From positions 105,991-169,990 of the forward strand of contig CANQWM010000002.1 of the NCBI GenBank assembly GCA_947627535.1: a DNA stretch of 64,000 bases, given 5' to 3'. The first letter of the stretch is position 1. Each line of letters starts with the position of its first letter. This stretch comes from an uncultured Acetatifactor sp. (GTDB taxonomy: Bacteria > Bacillota > Clostridia > Lachnospirales > Lachnospiraceae). The position numbers and the translations under genes were made by a program. Below are positions 59,866-64,000 of the stretch, piece by piece. The notes under the pieces were generated by a model. The model was not told the origin of the DNA and did no database searches. It saw nothing but the letters and a program-made list of their open reading frames with translations.

Positions 59866-62174
59866 CTGTTTTCATCCACGTAAAGACTGACCCTGTTTTG
59901 AATCCCGGCGGCCACGTCGTCCACAGTCTTCTGACCGGCAAAATAAGCCGCCGACTCCTCCCGGATCATGTTCATGATTTCATTGTTTTCTTCCGGTGCA
60001 AGCCGCACCTCATCCAGCACGGTCAGCACAATGTCGATCTCGTCCCGGGTGGGCGGACGAAAGGTGTACATCTGTCCCGTATTCATGTCAAAATATCCCC
60101 CAAAGCTGGTGTTGACAACAGGCTCCCCGTTTTCATCCAGAACGGGATCTCCGTTCTCGTCCAGCACATAACCGGAATTCAGGGCTTTTTTTATCTCCAG
60201 CGCCAGTTCGCTCCTGTTGCTGGGGAAGCCCGTCTGGAACCTGCCGGTCTTTCCGGTCAGAACGCTCTCCAGAAATTTCCATGCGCCCTCCTTATGATCC
60301 GATCGGGACAAAATCCCGTAATTTTGCTCCGCTCCAGTCAGGATATGACCGCCGCTGCCGTCTGCGGTGGGATAACCAACATATCTCACCGCTCCCTGAA
60401 ATATTTCCTGATCGGTCTGCACGGTCTCAAACTGAAACAGCGTTTTTCTGGAAAGAAGCAGGCTGCCGTCGGCCAGTCTGTCGGACTCCGGAGACAGATC
60501 GACCCCGGAATCTGCTTTGTCGGGGTAACTGGCCGCGAACCGAAGCACATTCCGGAACAGTTCCGAATCAAAATGACATTCTCCCGTTGTCCAGTCGATA
60601 AATGTTTCCTGACTGCATCTTGTCAGATATTCCAGCACGGAAGTCTTCGTTCCCCGGTCAAACAGCTCTGCGTCGGGATGAGCCTGTGCAAAGGCGATCA
60701 CCTGCTCTACGGTCCAGTCTGTGCATCCATCCAGTTCTGTCGCACCGCCCACCGCCGTCTGGACCATAAAACGCCGGGGAATCGCTATCAGCCTGTCCCC
60801 AAATGTATAGGCGTCCAGCACACTTTCCAGAAAATCTTCCCGGCTCAGTACGCCGCTTTCTTCCAGATAGGGATGCAGATCCTCAAATACGCCCTTCGAC
60901 GCAAGACTCTCCAGATCCAGCCCCGACAGATCGATAAGATCCGGACAATCTTTTGAAACGATGGCGCTGTTTAAGTCCGCCAGCGCGTCCTCGTAAGCCC
61001 TGCCGCTGTCGTCGTCAAGGTACTGGCGGATTTCCACCCGGTATTCGTCATTGTTTCTGTTAAAATCCACCGCCGCAGCCTGCAGGAAGCTGTCGTCCGA
61101 CAATGTGGCCAGCACGAGGATTTCCTTTCCCTGCCCCGCCGTGGTCTGTGTCCTTTTTAACAGCACAAGGCCCGCTCCGCCGTCGTCTATATTTTCGTCG
61201 GTATAGGTCGCGACTATTCGTCCGTCCTCCATCACCCCCAGCACTTTTGCACGGTTCCCTGTCACGTCGCAGTCAAACCATTGAAACAGTCTCCGGACGG
61301 CCGCTGTCTCCACCTGATACTCATAGACGGCACTGCTGTCATACACCAAAAGCTTTCCCGCCCCGCCGGGGAAAATTCCGTCGGCTTCATAAGGAAATTC
61401 TTCACAGACGTCAACGGCTTTTCCGGCGTCAAAGTCCAGCTCCGCCAGCGTATACCCGGCCGTGTCGCCGGAAATGACCACATATCCTCCAAAAGATTCC
61501 GAAGGTTCAAGCGTCCGATACACCGCATACATCCTGCCGTCGCCGTCATACCCCAAGCCATAAATTCTGCTGTCGGCACTGTCCAGAGAGACCTCGTCCA
61601 GCAAATTTCCATCCCCATCCAGTTGCCGCACCGTATTTCCGCAGGCAATATATACTTCCCCCTGATGCCCCGTCAACAGGAAAGGGGAATTTCCGATTTC
61701 CAGCCAGTCCGAGATATCCCGGGCAAGAATCCGCTCCCCCTCATCGCCGAACCGGTAAAGATACCCTGCGTCGGCTGCTTCGCTTTCCTCCCGGGCGACG
61801 CAATACAGGCTGCCATCCTCCCCCATTGCAAATTGCAGAATACGCCGGTCCATGATCCGGCCTTCCTCCGGATCCGTCTCCCTCTGCCAGTCCAGAGAGA
61901 CATCCCACGTCTTCCCATCCAACAAAGAATACCACTTCAGATCCGGCTCGTAAAGCGTCTCCGGATCCTCATGCTCTGTAAAACCGCAGACCGCATCTCC
62001 CCATAACAATACATCATCCGAAAACGACCAGTCTTCCCCTGTCCTTACAAATTCAGGCAGATACGCCCATTCTTCCTGCCCCGAACCGTCTGTCGGTTTT
62101 GCCGCGCCGCAGCCCGCAAAAAACAGCGCCGCGCCCGCAGCCAGCGCGCAGAACTTTTTCCCGTAATTCTTCAT
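59862..62174 (-). CDS. Large solute-binding-type lipoprotein in a two-component operon
   Basis: The 770-residue protein starts at ATG 62174 after CGGAGG. Lipobox LFFAGC (Cys 22). The N-terminal half (to about 350) is beta-rich. The C-terminal half shows the same motifs as the gene ending at 1640: 'GVFEDLHPYLE', 'VEQVIAFAQAHPDA', 'CHFDSELFRNVLRF', and the end GIQNRVSLYVDENR. No permease is present. It is 60 bp downstream of a sensor kinase gene and translationally coupled to a Y-family polymerase gene. Confidence 0.87.
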   Translation of the reverse strand: MKNYGKKFCALAAGAALFFAGCGAAKPTDGSGQEEWAYLPEFVRTGEDWSFSDDVLLWGDAVCGFTEHEDPETLYEPDLKWYSLLDGKTWDVSLDWQRETDPEEGRIMDRRILQFAMGEDGSLYCVAREESEAADAGYLYRFGDEGERILARDISDWLEIGNSPFLLTGHQGEVYIACGNTVRQLDGDGNLLDEVSLDSADSRIYGLGYDGDGRMYAVYRTLEPSESFGGYVVISGDTAGYTLAELDFDAGKAVDVCEEFPYEADGIFPGGAGKLLVYDSSAVYEYQVETAAVRRLFQWFDCDVTGNRAKVLGVMEDGRIVATYTDENIDDGGAGLVLLKRTQTTAGQGKEILVLATLSDDSFLQAAAVDFNRNNDEYRVEIRQYLDDDSGRAYEDALADLNSAIVSKDCPDLIDLSGLDLESLASKGVFEDLHPYLEESGVLSREDFLESVLDAYTFGDRLIAIPRRFMVQTAVGGATELDGCTDWTVEQVIAFAQAHPDAELFDRGTKTSVLEYLTRCSQETFIDWTTGECHFDSELFRNVLRFAASYPDKADSGVDLSPESDRLADGSLLLSRKTLFQFETVQTDQEIFQGAVRYVGYPTADGSGGHILTGAEQNYGILSRSDHKEGAWKFLESVLTGKTGRFQTGFPSNRSELALEIKKALNSGYVLDENGDPVLDENGEPVVNTSFGGYFDMNTGQMYTFRPPTRDEIDIVLTVLDEVRLAPEENNEIMNMIREESAAYFAGQKTVDDVAAGIQNRVSLYVDENR

Positions 62175-62234
62175 TTTCCGAAACCTCCGTACAATAAGCT
62201 TTCTATCCGGGGCGTAACACCCCATACCGGAAGC

Positions 62235-63599
62235 TTACTGCGGAAATCTCAATATTTTCTCAATTTTCACGGTTACTTTTCCGCCCGTCGTTCCATTTTC
62301 CACACGCAAAGTCCCGCCCAGCTTTTCCGCAAGCAGCTGGCAGATATAGAGTCCAAGTCCAAAATGATTTTCGCCGTTTTCCGTTCTCTCCCCCCGATAG
62401 TAAGCCAGAGAGGCGTTTTCCAGATCCTTTTCAGTAAAGCCAGGCCCGTCGTCTTCCACGCAAAAAATCAGACCTTCTCCTTCCCGGCGCAGGGATACCG
62501 TGATCCTGTTCCGCGCGTAGCGGGCGGCGTTTGAGAGAAGATTTTCGCAGATCGAAGCGAACGCCTCCCGGTCCATCCCCAGATCCTCTTCTCCCAGCTC
62601 TGAGCAGATCTCTATTTCCCCATCAGGGAACAGCATTGTCCCTGTCTCATATACCATCTTTTCCAACGAAACGGGAGAGATCCGTTTCACACAAGGTTCA
62701 TAATCCTCCAGACGCTGCAGCGTTCCCATAGTGCTTACATAAGCGTCCAGCCTTGTAATCTGCCGGGAAATCGCCTGCACAGAGTCTGCGAGGGCTCCGG
62801 TATCCGGGGGTTCCTCCGAAAGCGCACCGCAAAGCAGATCCACATGCCCCCGCAGTACGGTCAGAGGCGTTCTCAGATCATGGGAAAACGCCGCGTTCAG
62901 CCGCTTGCGTTCCTCAACGGAATCCCACATTTTCCGGTTGTTGCGCACCAGTTCCCGGCGCATGACCTCAAAGGCATGACAGAGACGTCCAAATTCATCC
63001 TGCCCTTCATATTCGATCCGGCAATCCAGGTCATTTTCCGCTATTTTCCTCACTGCCCGGTTCAGAACACGGAAAGGCTTCTTAACCTTCCAGAAATAAA
63101 AAACCGCCGCGGCGATACCAAGACAGACCGAATACCAGAGAACGGCCGCGGCGCTGTCCAGCCATCGGAAAAAATCGTATTTTCTCCGGTCCGTCTCCCG
63201 GAATGTCTGCGCATTGACCAAAACTACTTCTGCGGGAACCACCGTCACATCATCCTGTCTTCCGGTGTCAGAATAAAACCCATAGGTATCCGCTTCTCTC
63301 TCAACCCGGTATTCCGTCTCCTGCTCTTCAGATTCCACGGAATAATAATAGAACAGTCTGGGCGTATCCTGCGCATCGGAGTCCGGTTGAAAACCCGCGT
63401 CCGTCCAGAGCGTTCCTTCTTCCGATGGACGAAGATTCACGATCACCTCATATTTGTACTCAATCTCGCCTATGTTCTTTCTGGCGAGCCGGACGGTTAG
63501 CTTTGTCAGTCCCAAAGAGACAAGCAGACAGCTCAGACTGCAGATGATAAAGGCGGCAGGGATCGGGACCCTGCGAAAAGCATTTCTTATCCGATCCAT
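62235..63599 (-). CDS. Membrane sensor histidine kinase (second system)
   Basis: The 454-residue kinase has membrane segments at about 12-32 and 150-170 and a sensor domain of about 115 residues between them. HAMP follows, then HisKA with His240 in FSHDLRTPL, and a HATPase domain with 'NLLSNAARYA', 'DDGPGF' and 'GLGLYICQ'. ATG at 63599 is preferred, with GGGGG about 10 nt upstream. It overlaps the response regulator stop by 13 bp. Confidence 0.93.
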   Translation of the reverse strand: MDRIRNAFRRVPIPAAFIICSLSCLLVSLGLTKLTVRLARKNIGEIEYKYEVIVNLRPSEEGTLWTDAGFQPDSDAQDTPRLFYYYSVESEEQETEYRVEREADTYGFYSDTGRQDDVTVVPAEVVLVNAQTFRETDRRKYDFFRWLDSAAAVLWYSVCLGIAAAVFYFWKVKKPFRVLNRAVRKIAENDLDCRIEYEGQDEFGRLCHAFEVMRRELVRNNRKMWDSVEERKRLNAAFSHDLRTPLTVLRGHVDLLCGALSEEPPDTGALADSVQAISRQITRLDAYVSTMGTLQRLEDYEPCVKRISPVSLEKMVYETGTMLFPDGEIEICSELGEEDLGMDREAFASICENLLSNAARYARNRITVSLRREGEGLIFCVEDDGPGFTEKDLENASLAYYRGERTENGENHFGLGLYICQLLAEKLGGTLRVENGTTGGKVTVKIEKILRFPQ

Positions 63600-64000
63600 T
63601 TGTATCCGATCCCCCATACGGTTTCTATGCAGGCCCCGCACCCGGCGCCCGCAAGCTTCAGCCGGATCCTGCGGATGTGTTCCATAATAACGGTGTCGTC
63701 TCCGTCACCCTCCAGCCCCCAGACACGGTCATAAATCCTTCCTCTGTCAAAGACCTGCCCCCTGTTCAGAGACAAAAGCTTTATAATGTCAAATTCCTTG
63801 CGGTTAAAGTGAATGGTTTCCCCGTGCACAAAAACCTCGCGTGCGGAATAGTCAATGGTAATGTCTCCAAAAACCTTTCTCTGGATATGCCTGTTCCGGC
63901 GGTCTCTGCGAAGATGGGCTTCAATGATTATTCCGGGGCTCATTGAGCCATCTGTCCGGACTTTCGGAGCCATCATTCCGGAAATTGAGAGCCACTGATT
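63587..64000 (-). CDS. OmpR-family response regulator, N-terminus outside the window
   Basis: The frame is open from the window's right edge to the stop at 63587 (137 codons). The C-terminal winged helix is complete ('HFNRKEFDIIKLLSLN', 'EHIRRIRLKL', 'VWGIGYKWIG'). Just before it, the receiver end reads KVRTDGSMSPGIIIEAHLRR, where the family has a GGDDY-x-x-KPF stretch before the SP. That motif is missing, possibly through a small in-frame deletion. Most of the receiver lies outside the window. Confidence 0.85.
   Translation of the reverse strand, partial: NQWLSISGMMAPKVRTDGSMSPGIIIEAHLRRDRRNRHIQRKVFGDITIDYSAREVFVHGETIHFNRKEFDIIKLLSLNRGQVFDRGRIYDRVWGLEGDGDDTVIMEHIRRIRLKLAGAGCGACIETVWGIGYKWIG

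Noticed and set aside
59679..60956. Open plus-strand frame of 425 codons spanning two minus-strand genes
   Set aside because: It crosses the well-supported junction of the polymerase and lipoprotein genes, and shows no domain.

Overview
The window looks like chromosomal DNA of a Gram-positive Clostridia bacterium, most likely a Lachnospiraceae relative. Evidence: several lipoproteins with clear lipoboxes, an LtaS-like sulfatase, SepF, a min/mre/rodA cell-shape cluster, the miaB-mutS-mutL-miaA order, a DUF4321 protein, CUT1-type sugar transport, and moderately GC-rich codon use. Almost everything is on the minus strand; only two convincing genes are on the plus strand (44145-44615 and 55812-58028). 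I saw no rRNA, tRNA, CRISPR array or insertion sequence.

Layout, left to right. 1-4109: two overlapping genes for large lipoproteins with a beta-rich N-terminal half and a family-1 solute-binding C-terminal half. No transport permease is attached, and the promoter carries four tandem 11-bp repeats. 4144-7606: cytidylate kinase-like gene, rluD-type pseudouridine synthase, lspA and aroB, bounded by terminators. 7624-10438: sepF, a YggS/PLPBP protein and a HlyD-like membrane adaptor. 10469-21440: a long cell-shape and division cluster read as radC, mreB (TTG start), mreC, mreD, PBP2, minC, minD, minE, rodA, mgsA, D-Ala-D-Ala carboxypeptidase and a small P-loop protein. 21485-32887: DUF4321 protein, methionine gamma-lyase-family enzyme, miaA, mutL and mutS, then a third solute-binding-type lipoprotein wedged between mutS and miaB. 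32946-37655: an alanine/glycine:cation symporter and a response regulator, sensor kinase and membrane-anchored protein operon. 37778-44145: a carboxylesterase, ilvN, ilvB and a B12-dependent methionine synthase. 44145-55615: a carbohydrate locus with a second carboxylesterase, a CUT1 transporter (binding protein and two permeases), a LacI regulator, GH31 and GH43 hydrolases. 55812-58028: an LtaS-like membrane sulfatase. 57914-64000: a response regulator (partial), sensor kinase, fourth solute-binding-type lipoprotein, Y-family DNA polymerase and YolD-like protein, arranged as one apparent operon.

The least ordinary theme is the family of four large orphan solute-binding-type lipoproteins. Two of them share a nearly copied 136-137 bp control region: a 41-bp identical promoter block plus 11-bp direct repeats of the type bound by OmpR/PhoB-family regulators. 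One interrupts the usual miaB-mutS adjacency. Another lies between a two-component system and a translesion polymerase/YolD pair with 4-bp start/stop overlaps. I read these as a lineage-specific envelope or ligand-sensing system run by two-component signalling; that reading is inference. The rest of the window is mostly conserved housekeeping plus one plant-glycan utilisation locus.
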